In this document: in pieces, positions 56,563 through 64,000 of the stretch
Numbering within the stretch: position 1 is the first letter of the stretch
Layout: the number at the start of each line of letters is the position of its first letter
Made by a program: the position numbers and the translations under genes
The notes under the pieces: generated by a model
Told to the model about the DNA's origin: nothing
Databases searched by the model: none
Seen by the model: only the letters and a program-made list of their open reading frames with translations
Source: an uncultured Methylophaga sp.
GTDB lineage: Bacteria > Pseudomonadota > Gammaproteobacteria > Nitrosococcales > Methylophagaceae
Reading direction: 5' to 3'
Assembly: GCA_913055695.1 (NCBI GenBank)
Contig: CAJXKF010000001.1
Span: 204,354 to 268,353 of the forward strand
Length of the DNA stretch: 64,000 nt

Positions 56563-58539
56563 TTATTGTGCTTCAAATACTTTATTGAACATCGGTATTA
56601 ATAATTTATTGCCATGCTCATTGAAGTGGTCCTCATCCGTCACTATCGGAAGGCCGTCAATCATTCCCGGGCAAACATCGTTGTCGCACAGGTAAGGGAT
56701 GGGATCGAGTAGAGTCACATCACACTGCGTGCTGGCTCTACTCAGCGCACGCAACACAATGTCATTTTTATCATGATAGTCAGCAACAGAAATTGCGTAA
56801 TTTCTCATTTCACCATAAAAAAGTAATTGTCTTGATGCTTCCTTGGCGACATTATGCCGCTGTTCCGGTGTCGGTTTCATGACAAACAAAGGTCTGTCTT
56901 CAGAAAAATCACAATATGTGTCAACAAAGGCATGGCTGACCTCCCTGATAAAGAGCGGGTCATCACTACTTTGATGGTAAGTGTCAAAATAAACCGCCGG
57001 TTTCTTGTCGATTATGGATCCAAAAATAAAAGAGAAACGGTTAATGACAATGAGTGGAATCGCTTCTGGGTAAGCGTTCAGCTCTGACTTCAGCCAAGTG
57101 ACAAAATTGGCGCACTTATCACTAGGATATATCTGCAACCAGTCCGCCAGTTTGACTCCAGACAAGGTGGGACAACTGTCATGATAATAATGTGCCACTC
57201 CCATACCATGCTCTGCTGCAGCCTCAGCAACCGCGGTGACTTGTGCCGTTGAGTGGCTATCACCAACCACAATAGCGCCGATATTTTCCCTATCACCATA
57301 GACACAGCCGGGCATGTCCGGATTGAATGAGGCTAATTTTTCACATTCAAAGCGATTTTTGTTTTCTGATTGAAATGCGATCGCCTCGACGCGGGCATCG
57401 ATGCGGCCCTGAACTTTGTGGCTGGATAGATAGAGAGCCGCCAGGATCAGAATGACTGTAATTGAAAAAATGACAGTGACTTCCCGTTTCAGCGACAGAC
57501 CGGAGAATATTTTTCGCGTCGGTGTTTCAATAAACTGATAGGAACAATGCGCGACAATCACAGTTGCCAATAAGACAAAGCCGATCACCGCGGTGTTGGA
57601 CTCCAGTGACATGAAATACAGCAATACAATCGCTGGCCAGTGCCAGAGGTAAAGAGAATAAGAACGCTCCCCGAGCCACTGAAACACAATATTTTTGGTC
57701 AGCAGAGATTGCTGATTATTGATGAAGATAAGTAGCGATGCCCCTGTCACCGGTAATAAGGCCCAATAGCCCGGCCACAGTACAGTTTCATTCAGCAAAA
57801 TCATGCTGGACAGAATCAAAGCCCAGGCCAGATAAAACAACAGTTTGCTGTCCTGGTAAGGTCGAATAGCCGGCCATAGTCTGGGCGTCAGATAAACCAG
57901 CCCGCCGGCCAGCAATTCCCAGCATCTTGAAGGCAGAAGAAAAAATGTAGGGATGGGATAAAAATGGACAACAACGATGTTGAGCAGTAAGGAACTCAGA
58001 AAACCCAGCAGAACCATGATCCACAGGATTTTTATCGAGCTTGAAAAAGCCCTGACCGTCAACAGGAACAGGGGGTAGAGAAAATAAAACTGAGCCTCAA
58101 CCCCCAAAGTCCAGGTATGCAGCAGCCACTTATCAAAAGCACTGGTATCGAAATAACCTGAATGATCCCAGTAATGAATATTGGAAATGAATGCCAGTGC
58201 TGCCGCAGCCTCCTGCGAGAGCTTCTGATAATCCGGCGTAGTCAGGAAAAACCAGCCCATCGACAGCAGGACAATGACCACCAGTAACAATGCCGGCAGA
58301 ATCCGCCTAACCCTGGACATATAGAACTTGCCGAGAGAAAACCGGCCATTGTTATTGCCACCGAGAATAATCGATGTCATTAGAAAACCGGATATCACAA
58401 AGAAAATATCGACACCGACAAAACCGCCGGGTAAGTGATAACTCAGGGGCAGATGATAGAAAACGACGGCAATGACCGCCCAAGCCCTCAGCCCATTGAT
58501 GTCTTCTCTGAATGGGACTTTGCTGGGTAAATGCTGCAA
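56563..58539 (-). CDS. OafA-type acyltransferase with C-terminal SGNH domain
   Basis: 658-aa inner-membrane sugar O-acyltransferase. The N-terminal acyltransferase-3 domain starts FREDINGLRAWAVIAVVFYH and has about ten membrane helices, with GGFVGVDIFFVISGFLMT. The periplasmic SGNH domain has block I GDSHS at 426-430 and a block V DxxH in the last 35 residues (DEDHFNEHGN). Such fusions acetylate O-antigen, peptidoglycan or exopolysaccharide. It starts 4 bp after the GT26 gene, so the polymer made here is probably O-acetylated. Confidence 0.92.
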   Translation of the reverse strand: MQHLPSKVPFREDINGLRAWAVIAVVFYHLPLSYHLPGGFVGVDIFFVISGFLMTSIILGGNNNGRFSLGKFYMSRVRRILPALLLVVIVLLSMGWFFLTTPDYQKLSQEAAAALAFISNIHYWDHSGYFDTSAFDKWLLHTWTLGVEAQFYFLYPLFLLTVRAFSSSIKILWIMVLLGFLSSLLLNIVVVHFYPIPTFFLLPSRCWELLAGGLVYLTPRLWPAIRPYQDSKLLFYLAWALILSSMILLNETVLWPGYWALLPVTGASLLIFINNQQSLLTKNIVFQWLGERSYSLYLWHWPAIVLLYFMSLESNTAVIGFVLLATVIVAHCSYQFIETPTRKIFSGLSLKREVTVIFSITVILILAALYLSSHKVQGRIDARVEAIAFQSENKNRFECEKLASFNPDMPGCVYGDRENIGAIVVGDSHSTAQVTAVAEAAAEHGMGVAHYYHDSCPTLSGVKLADWLQIYPSDKCANFVTWLKSELNAYPEAIPLIVINRFSFIFGSIIDKKPAVYFDTYHQSSDDPLFIREVSHAFVDTYCDFSEDRPLFVMKPTPEQRHNVAKEASRQLLFYGEMRNYAISVADYHDKNDIVLRALSRASTQCDVTLLDPIPYLCDNDVCPGMIDGLPIVTDEDHFNEHGNKLLIPMFNKVFEAQ

Positions 58540-58543
58540 AGAT

Positions 58544-59290
58544 TTAGACTCTGAACACGATTCTGAATAAAAAAACCGGAATGCCGATGACGTAGCGTTT
58601 GAACAGACGTTTGGGCTCTTTCAGTAGCCGGTACAACCATTCAAGAGAACATTTCTGTATCCAGTCCGGTGCCCTTTTGAAACGACCAGCCTGGAAATCA
58701 ATGATTGCACCGCCGCAAATAATCAGGCCTTTCCCCTGCAGTTCCTGCTTAATCCTCGCTGCCAGCATCTCCTGCTTGGGCATACCCATTGCCAGCACAA
58801 TAAGGTTGAAACGTCCCGGTCTGATGTGATGCCTGAGAAAGCTGATATAGGAATCGATCGAATGAAAGCCATCCTTGGTGGCTTTGATATTCCTTCCTAT
58901 CAGCATGTGACTGCCACGTTCAAGCCAGGGCGACTGGGTTCCCAGAACAAAGCAATCGGTGCCCTCCCCATTAAACCGGCTGACCATCTGCGGAATAAGG
59001 TCTGTGCCGTTAAGGTTGATCCCCCGGGACATGGAAAAATATCTCAACGCGAGACTGATGCCGATACCATCCCGTAATAAATAGTCGAGATTGAAAAAGG
59101 CATCTGAAGTGGGCTGTTCCTGCAGCATAAGATTGAAGCCATGCTGATTGAGAAAACCCACGGTCATGAAATCAGCCTGATCATTAAACTGCTGTTGCAA
59201 ATCACTCAGCATCGTCTCAGCCTTGTCGTAAATACTGAGTTTTTGCAGAATCTGCTTCGCTGTTGCGGGGGAATCAGTTTGCATAACCAT
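58544..59290 (-). CDS. WecG/TagA/CpsF-family glycosyltransferase (GT26)
   Basis: 248-aa cytoplasmic membrane-associated glycosyltransferase. Family marks are RDGIGISLAL (Asp74), NLNGTDLIP, LAMGMPKQE (168-174), the GGAIIDFQAGRFKRAPDWIQ run and the basic C-terminal EWLYRLLKEPKRLFKRY, which anchors it to the membrane. The xanthan enzyme GumM belongs to this family, but substrate is not readable from sequence. It overlaps the GT4 gene by 17 bp. Confidence 0.92.
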   Translation of the reverse strand: MVMQTDSPATAKQILQKLSIYDKAETMLSDLQQQFNDQADFMTVGFLNQHGFNLMLQEQPTSDAFFNLDYLLRDGIGISLALRYFSMSRGINLNGTDLIPQMVSRFNGEGTDCFVLGTQSPWLERGSHMLIGRNIKATKDGFHSIDSYISFLRHHIRPGRFNLIVLAMGMPKQEMLAARIKQELQGKGLIICGGAIIDFQAGRFKRAPDWIQKCSLEWLYRLLKEPKRLFKRYVIGIPVFLFRIVFRV

Positions 59291-60359
59291 TGACGATGCT
59301 CCTCGCTACCGATTTCCATGAAAAGCGCTCAGCGAATGTTTTTGCCTTGTGTCTTTCTTGTTCAGACCACGCTTTGATGAGAGCCAGATAGCTTTTTTCA
59401 AATGCCTGCGGCTCATAACTGAACAGCGCGCCTACACCCGATTGCTCAATAAAACCTTTAAATGAGTCCGGCTCTCTGGACAAAATTGGCACCAGACCAT
59501 ATGACATCAACTCAATCACACTGAGCCCGAAACCTTCATATTCCGATGCACTTACAACAAAGCGTGATGAATTTATCTGCTTCAATATCTCCTCATCAGA
59601 GATATTGAACAGCAATTCAACGCGATCTTCAGCATTCAGAGCCACAACCAGTTTTTCCAGTTGTTCGGCATCACCGGTGGCCCGGTTGCCGATAATTCTG
59701 AGCTTACTGCGGCCGTCACCCATACGGCTGAAAGCCTCGATAAGCCAATCCAGTCTTTTATTACTGCTGAGACGACCAAGATAGACCATGTCATTACTGT
59801 CAGCGGCATGACTGATATGACCGAATTTCTGATAAGCCACACCATTTTCAATGAGTTGACAGTCCTCCCTGACCTGCTCAAAAAGCTGTCTGTCGTTATT
59901 ACTGATGGTAAATACGACATCGACAGACTTTAAGCTGAAGCGAGTCACCGTTTTGAAAAACAGTTTTTTCAGTGTCTGTTGCTGCGGCGTGTGAAAAAAA
60001 CCACCATGCGTGGTTAAAACCAGCTTGGCCCTCAATAAGCTCAAGCGCTTCAGTAATGAGAGATAGTCGATAAAAAAGTCCACCGCATGCACGTGAACAA
60101 TATCGAACTCGTTCATTAATTTCAGCGGAAACCGACTGATGGGATACCGTTTGGAACCCAGCCAGCTGAAGCGTCTTATCGGCAGATCTTTCACTGTTTC
60201 CCTGGCCGGGAGCCGTTCACCGGTTTGGAAATTGCTATTCAGGGTAAAGATGGTCACTTCATGACCCATGGCTTTCTGTTCCGTCGCCAGGTTGAGCACA
60301 TAATCCTCAAGCCCACCGATGCTCGGCGCGAACTGGCGAACAATATGCAAAATTTTCAT
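59274..60359 (-). CDS. GT4-family glycosyltransferase
   Basis: 361-aa retaining glycosyltransferase with a GT-B fold. N-terminal ILHIVRQFAPSIGGLEDYV, THGGFFHTP, VYLGRLSSNKRLDWLIEAF and the E-X7-E motif (Glu275, Glu283 in SEYEGFGLSVIEL) are clear. Resemblance to GDP-mannose-dependent GumH/AceC is my impression only; nearby manB and manC support mannose as donor. It overlaps the GT26 gene by 17 bp. Confidence 0.92.
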   Translation of the reverse strand: MKILHIVRQFAPSIGGLEDYVLNLATEQKAMGHEVTIFTLNSNFQTGERLPARETVKDLPIRRFSWLGSKRYPISRFPLKLMNEFDIVHVHAVDFFIDYLSLLKRLSLLRAKLVLTTHGGFFHTPQQQTLKKLFFKTVTRFSLKSVDVVFTISNNDRQLFEQVREDCQLIENGVAYQKFGHISHAADSNDMVYLGRLSSNKRLDWLIEAFSRMGDGRSKLRIIGNRATGDAEQLEKLVVALNAEDRVELLFNISDEEILKQINSSRFVVSASEYEGFGLSVIELMSYGLVPILSREPDSFKGFIEQSGVGALFSYEPQAFEKSYLALIKAWSEQERHKAKTFAERFSWKSVARSIVNGYAN

Positions 60360-60483
60360 AGAGATTATCTCCAGACAACCGCCTTGTTACGGCTTGGATT
60401 AGCTTTGGCACGAGTCTAGGCAGACTTGACTGCAGTCGCCATCGAATAAGCCACAAAATAAACGCTTCCGTTATTGAAACGCC

Positions 60484-61503
60484 CTAATTAATGAACTGCT
60501 TCAAAATTCCGACCTGAGGAAACTGCTGCGGGTCGGGCGGGTAAATGTTGAAGATATAGCCCTTGAACCAGGGGTCGGCCACCCAGTAAGTCCAGCCGTA
60601 CCAGACGTCCCGGTTATTCTGGATATAACCCAGCATATTCTTTAATGCCTGCTGACATGTCTCACTGTCACCGACGGCAAATTCACCCAGAAAGCCTTTG
60701 TAGTTATTCTCCTTGAGCCAGCCGGTGAATGCGGTAAGTCTCTGCACGCCGACGTCAGCGCTGACACATTCAGACTCTGTCCCGGTAGAGTACTTATCAA
60801 GATACTGATGCGCTTCGAAAACGATATTGTTTAGCGGATCAGCGATTTTTTTCAGTGCTTCACCGTTTGAAGAATAGCCATCTTTGTGCAGCCAGCGTGC
60901 TGCGCTGGAGTAGAATGTGGCGGGCACCAGTATGGTTTGTTTGGCATTCGCTTCACGGATAGCTGTCACCGCGCCCTGGGCGATGACAGACCAGGTATTG
61001 GCATCTTGTTTGTTGGGCTCGTTCATCAGGCCAAACAAGACATGCTGCTCATCCCTGAAAGCTTCCGCAAGTTGGTACCACAGCTTTTGGAAATCCTCGT
61101 TGGTGACTGTCTCTGTACCGATTAACTGCCCTTTGTATTTTCCATAGTTGTGAACATCTATCACCACGCGTAGCCCGTATTTAGCGGCCTGGTCAACAAA
61201 ATCATGGATTCCTCGCAGGTAGTCAGCCTCAAACGGCTGCCCCAGCTCAGGCTGAAGCCGTTCCCAGGTAATCGCCAGACGAATGACTTCAAAGCCGAAG
61301 TCAGCGTAGGTTTTAACATCAGCTGCTGACGGGAAATGATAGTTTTTGTTGATAGTCCCCGGATAAACATGTCCGGCTATCGCAGGCCCGGGAAAATTAA
61401 TTCCCTGCAAAGTCTGGTCGTCGGCACTGGCGTTCAGGCTGTGAGACAGGACAAACAGGCTAGTCATCAGCAATAGATAATGCCGGATAATCTGTTTATT
61501 CAT
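60484..61503 (-). CDS. Secreted GH5-family glycanase (cellulase-like)
   Basis: 339-aa exported glycoside hydrolase. The signal peptide ends near NASA. The TIM-barrel has the substrate-facing DVHNYGKYKG, acid/base Glu162 in GLMNEPN and nucleophile Glu274 in GFLGEFAVGD, plus a C-terminal YGWTYW. This fits family 5, beta-1,4-glucanase-like. It overlaps the upstream acyltransferase by 8 nt, so it belongs to the polysaccharide operon and may trim or release the polymer rather than feed on cellulose. Confidence 0.93.
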   Translation of the reverse strand: MNKQIIRHYLLLMTSLFVLSHSLNASADDQTLQGINFPGPAIAGHVYPGTINKNYHFPSAADVKTYADFGFEVIRLAITWERLQPELGQPFEADYLRGIHDFVDQAAKYGLRVVIDVHNYGKYKGQLIGTETVTNEDFQKLWYQLAEAFRDEQHVLFGLMNEPNKQDANTWSVIAQGAVTAIREANAKQTILVPATFYSSAARWLHKDGYSSNGEALKKIADPLNNIVFEAHQYLDKYSTGTESECVSADVGVQRLTAFTGWLKENNYKGFLGEFAVGDSETCQQALKNMLGYIQNNRDVWYGWTYWVADPWFKGYIFNIYPPDPQQFPQVGILKQFIN

Positions 61504-62569
61504 ATTTGAGCCTCCTGACTGGAATAAAATATTTGGCCGAACGCCAGTAGCGCATTAAAAACACATTTGCTGGCACCAGCAGCAGCGGCAGTAACAGCCC
61601 GGCAAGATTGCCGGCGACAATATGCAGCAGCGCATCGGTGACGCCCAGCTTGAGTAAAACAACACGGATACCTGCCTCGGGAATGATATGAGCCAGATAG
61701 ATAATGAAACTGTTCATGCCGATAAAAATGAAGAATCGGTGCAGTGATGTCAGGAGTGCCTTTTTTTGACTGCTTTGTGTCAGACGCTTTTCAATGGCCT
61801 CCCCTATGAAAGCAATACATTGATAACTGCTGTAGACGCAGATAACCGAAAACAGATAATAAATCGCGTTGGATTCCTGATAACTGAGCAGGTAAAGCAC
61901 GACGGCTATCAAGAACAGTAAAAAAGCCTGAATAAAGCCCGTCTTGCTTTTAACCACAACTGTGGCAGACGACAACATGCCCAGCACAAAAAACGGAAAG
62001 AAGAATAAGGCCTCGCCAAAGGTGCTTCCGGCCATTTTGTAGCTGAGCAGTTCCATGCCTGACTGTTCCCCAACGCTCATGATCACCATCACGACTATTG
62101 CCAGGCTGGTTAAAATGGCTTTGCCCCGACCGGTTTTTATAAGCAAGGCAGAAAAACAGCTAATTAAAAACAGACTCCACAGAAACCAGAACTGTTGTTT
62201 GGGTGGAAAGGGAGCGAATAAAACATATTGCAGAGATCGCTCAACATTGACATTGGACGACGCAAGATACTGAATACCGGACTGCGTGTATGACCAGAAA
62301 ATCAATGGCAGGATGAATATCAGAATATTGCGCTTGAAAAAGTCAATCAGCGCCAGTTTGTTCAGCGTTTGCTGAATAAACATGCCCGACAGGAAAAAAA
62401 ACAAAGGCATGTGAAACAGATAAATAGCCCTGTCCAGATTAACCCAGAAAATACTGTCTTCGGGCAGAATGCCGGCATTCATCAGGCCTCTGACTGTATG
62501 CCCCCATACCACCAGAACGATCCCGAACATCTTGGCGTAATCCGGGCCAAGCTGACGTTGCACGGTCAT
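61496..62569 (-). CDS. Acyltransferase-3 family membrane protein
   Basis: About 357-aa inner-membrane O-acyltransferase from ATG 62569; a TTG two codons earlier is rejected. It has about ten helices and the family start DYAKMFGIVLVVWGHTVRG with catalytic-type His, then FHMPLFFFLSGMFI. There is no SGNH domain. It likely adds acetyl or another acyl group to a sugar of the locus polymer. It overlaps the GH5 gene by 8 nt. Confidence 0.9.
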   Translation of the reverse strand: MTVQRQLGPDYAKMFGIVLVVWGHTVRGLMNAGILPEDSIFWVNLDRAIYLFHMPLFFFLSGMFIQQTLNKLALIDFFKRNILIFILPLIFWSYTQSGIQYLASSNVNVERSLQYVLFAPFPPKQQFWFLWSLFLISCFSALLIKTGRGKAILTSLAIVVMVIMSVGEQSGMELLSYKMAGSTFGEALFFFPFFVLGMLSSATVVVKSKTGFIQAFLLFLIAVVLYLLSYQESNAIYYLFSVICVYSSYQCIAFIGEAIEKRLTQSSQKKALLTSLHRFFIFIGMNSFIIYLAHIIPEAGIRVVLLKLGVTDALLHIVAGNLAGLLLPLLLVPANVFLMRYWRSAKYFIPVRRLKYE

Positions 62570-62614
62570 CGGCAACTACCCCGCTGCTTGCAATGACTCA
62601 TACTGCTCATGGCT

Positions 62615-63874
62615 TCAGGCATGGCTTACTGCCTCTTTATCATCGGCATTCAGTTGCGCATAGAGATACCCCACCATGACCCACAGAGGCGCAGAAATTT
62701 TAATGGTGAATATCGCAGCGCCAATCATCAGATTGATGGCGATAAAGGCATTCATAGAAAATACATAACGCTTATCCGCCGGATGCTCGGAACGGATAAT
62801 CAGCGCGGTATATAACCAATAGAGAATGAGCCCGAAGATGGTGGTCGCATAAACCATATAGGCATAACCACTGTCAGCGACGCTGTTAACACCGGCCAGA
62901 TTTCCCATCAGCAGAGTACTGAGATCAGCATCAGCCAATAAATAGAGCGTAAAGCCAATCCGGCCAGCAAAATCATCTGTCATTGAAGTCAGGCTCGGGT
63001 CATAAAAAACCAGCGCAGCCACCAGCAACAAGCCCGGTATAAAAGTCACCGCAAACCACCTGGGCAGCATCGGAAAGATAAAAAAACCGGGGATCAGTGC
63101 TAAAGCAAACAGGGCGCCGGTACGGGTATCGTTGGTCAAAATCAGGAACAGTACGGAGAGCACGAAAAACAGCACTTCCCGTTTACGCATGATTCTGCCG
63201 AAGCCCATTAAAAACACCAGTGTGACCATGGCAAAATTAGCCAGAGACACCTGCTCCAGAAAAATGGACGATATCCGATGTGATGACAAAAAGTTAAATG
63301 AGAAGCGGGAACTGTAACCCAGCGAGTTGCGGAACAATCCCGAATCACTGTACTGGAACGGCTCGATACCCCGGGTGCTTTCATAATACTTGGCAGGCTC
63401 AAACAGGGCGACATAGACATCGGTAAAGAAAATCTCTATCACTGCGACGGCCAGCACGGCCAGCATCAGAATTTTGAAAATATTGATGATGTGGCGACTG
63501 CTCAGAAAGCTCCCGAGCAGCACAAAGGCGACGATGATGAGACAGTCCCTGAGAATTTTGATAAAGGTGCCGTCACTGGTCAGCATGACCCACACTGACA
63601 AGGCAGCCATACCCAGCAAAAATAATAAGTGGGGATAAATATTGGGAATTTTCTTCAGATTAAGCGCGAGATATCCCATCACGGCCATAAGAATCAGAGA
63701 TTCGGTCAAGGCAACATGGGTGGACACCATGGTCATGACATGGGCATTGACCACAGCCAGAAACGCATTATAGGAAATCGCGAACAGCACCAGCCAGCCA
63801 GGCAGGTTCAACCATGACTGACTCAAGGCGCCCTGTGTATGCTGGTTCATCGCTGTCGAATTCATGGCTTGCAT
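62615..63874 (-). CDS. Wzy/O-antigen-ligase-like polysaccharide polymerase
   Basis: About 419-aa integral membrane protein with roughly 11-12 helices. ATG 63874 is chosen over an upstream TTG because it starts 11 bp after the preceding stop. A long periplasmic loop in the middle (FEPAKYYESTRGIEPFQYSD) and a later TNDTRTGALFALAL are like polymerases of exopolysaccharide loci. Sequence conservation in these proteins is low, so the call rests on topology and place between glycosyltransferase genes. Confidence 0.72.
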   Translation of the reverse strand: MQAMNSTAMNQHTQGALSQSWLNLPGWLVLFAISYNAFLAVVNAHVMTMVSTHVALTESLILMAVMGYLALNLKKIPNIYPHLLFLLGMAALSVWVMLTSDGTFIKILRDCLIIVAFVLLGSFLSSRHIINIFKILMLAVLAVAVIEIFFTDVYVALFEPAKYYESTRGIEPFQYSDSGLFRNSLGYSSRFSFNFLSSHRISSIFLEQVSLANFAMVTLVFLMGFGRIMRKREVLFFVLSVLFLILTNDTRTGALFALALIPGFFIFPMLPRWFAVTFIPGLLLVAALVFYDPSLTSMTDDFAGRIGFTLYLLADADLSTLLMGNLAGVNSVADSGYAYMVYATTIFGLILYWLYTALIIRSEHPADKRYVFSMNAFIAINLMIGAAIFTIKISAPLWVMVGYLYAQLNADDKEAVSHA

Positions 63875-63884
63875 TCGTCTGCTC

Positions 63885-64000
63885 TCAGCTGGCCTCAATC
63901 AGATCATGTCTGGCATGCTCATAGAGCATGGCATCAATAAAGGCATCGTACTGTGCAGAGATCGCATCAACGGAAAAACGCTTTGCATACTGCTGCACAG
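63885..64000 (-). CDS. Glycosyltransferase C-terminus (5' end outside window)
   Basis: An open frame enters from the right edge and ends in TGA at 63885-63887. Its 38 visible residues include QQYAKRFSVDAISAQYDAF and end HDLIEAS. The pattern resembles the last helix of GT4 glycosyltransferases. It lies directly before the polymerase gene, so the locus continues beyond the window. Confidence 0.6.
   Translation of the reverse strand, partial: VQQYAKRFSVDAISAQYDAFIDAMLYEHARHDLIEAS

Overview
The window is a dense stretch of a proteobacterial chromosome, almost certainly a gammaproteobacterium. BamD, IHF-beta, the aroA-cmk-rpsA-ihfB order and the rimP-nusA-infB-rbfA-truB-rpsO-pnp order all fit that group. 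An FNR-type site in front of a complete cbb3 oxidase operon points to a respiring organism that meets low oxygen. The gene set recalls marine methylotrophs such as Methylophaga, but nothing here proves that genus and no methanol-oxidation gene is present. I see no tRNA, rRNA, CRISPR array, insertion sequence or prophage.

Layout. 1-2 kb: a periplasmic L,D-transpeptidase (running off the left edge) diverges from bamD. 2-6 kb: a compact minus-strand operon sucC-sucD-nadE-glnB. 6.3-8.3 kb: pip-dtd and a small membrane-anchored unknown on the plus strand. 8.3-19.8 kb: a PAS/GGDEF/EAL protein, then the cbb3 oxidase assembly genes (ccoS, ccoI, ccoH, ccoG) and structural genes (ccoP, ccoQ, ccoO, ccoN). 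A 38-codon gene between ccoP and ccoG looks like the small CcoM-type subunit. 20.2-30 kb: ileS-lspA-hisC-tyrA-aroA-cmk-rpsA-ihfB plus an Mth938-like gene, mostly overlapping or nearly so. 30-38 kb: DUF3579, CBS-domain protein, RF3, a FdhF/YdeP-type molybdoenzyme, a MarR-MFS pair with a palindromic operator candidate, and a DUF815 ATPase.

38-42.9 kb is the most unusual part. It is a three-gene minus-strand cassette: a repeat-rich predicted lipoprotein, a two-partner-secretion (ShlB/FhaC-like) outer-membrane transporter, and a secreted protein. The two non-transporter proteins share a V-T-D-T-V-x-G-L-T-G-G repeat and have almost no aromatic or basic residues. Neither looks like a classical TpsA passenger. 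The cassette has a CRP-like site, a 19-bp palindrome, a 14-bp inverted repeat and an intrinsic terminator placed between lipoprotein and transporter.

42.9-51.8 kb: the pnp-rpsO-truB-rbfA-infB-nusA-rimP translation and transcription operon with a structured leader. 52.3-64 kb: an exopolysaccharide locus with GDP-mannose and UDP-glucuronate supply (manB, manC, ugd), GT26 and GT4 glycosyltransferases, two acyltransferases, a polymerase-like membrane protein, a secreted GH5 glycanase and the end of another glycosyltransferase. Together these suggest a xanthan/acetan-like acidic heteropolysaccharide.

Start codons were moved inward from the longest reading frame wherever a ribosome-binding site or family alignment favoured a later start. 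All functional calls are by reading motifs and recalled family features; no database search was run.
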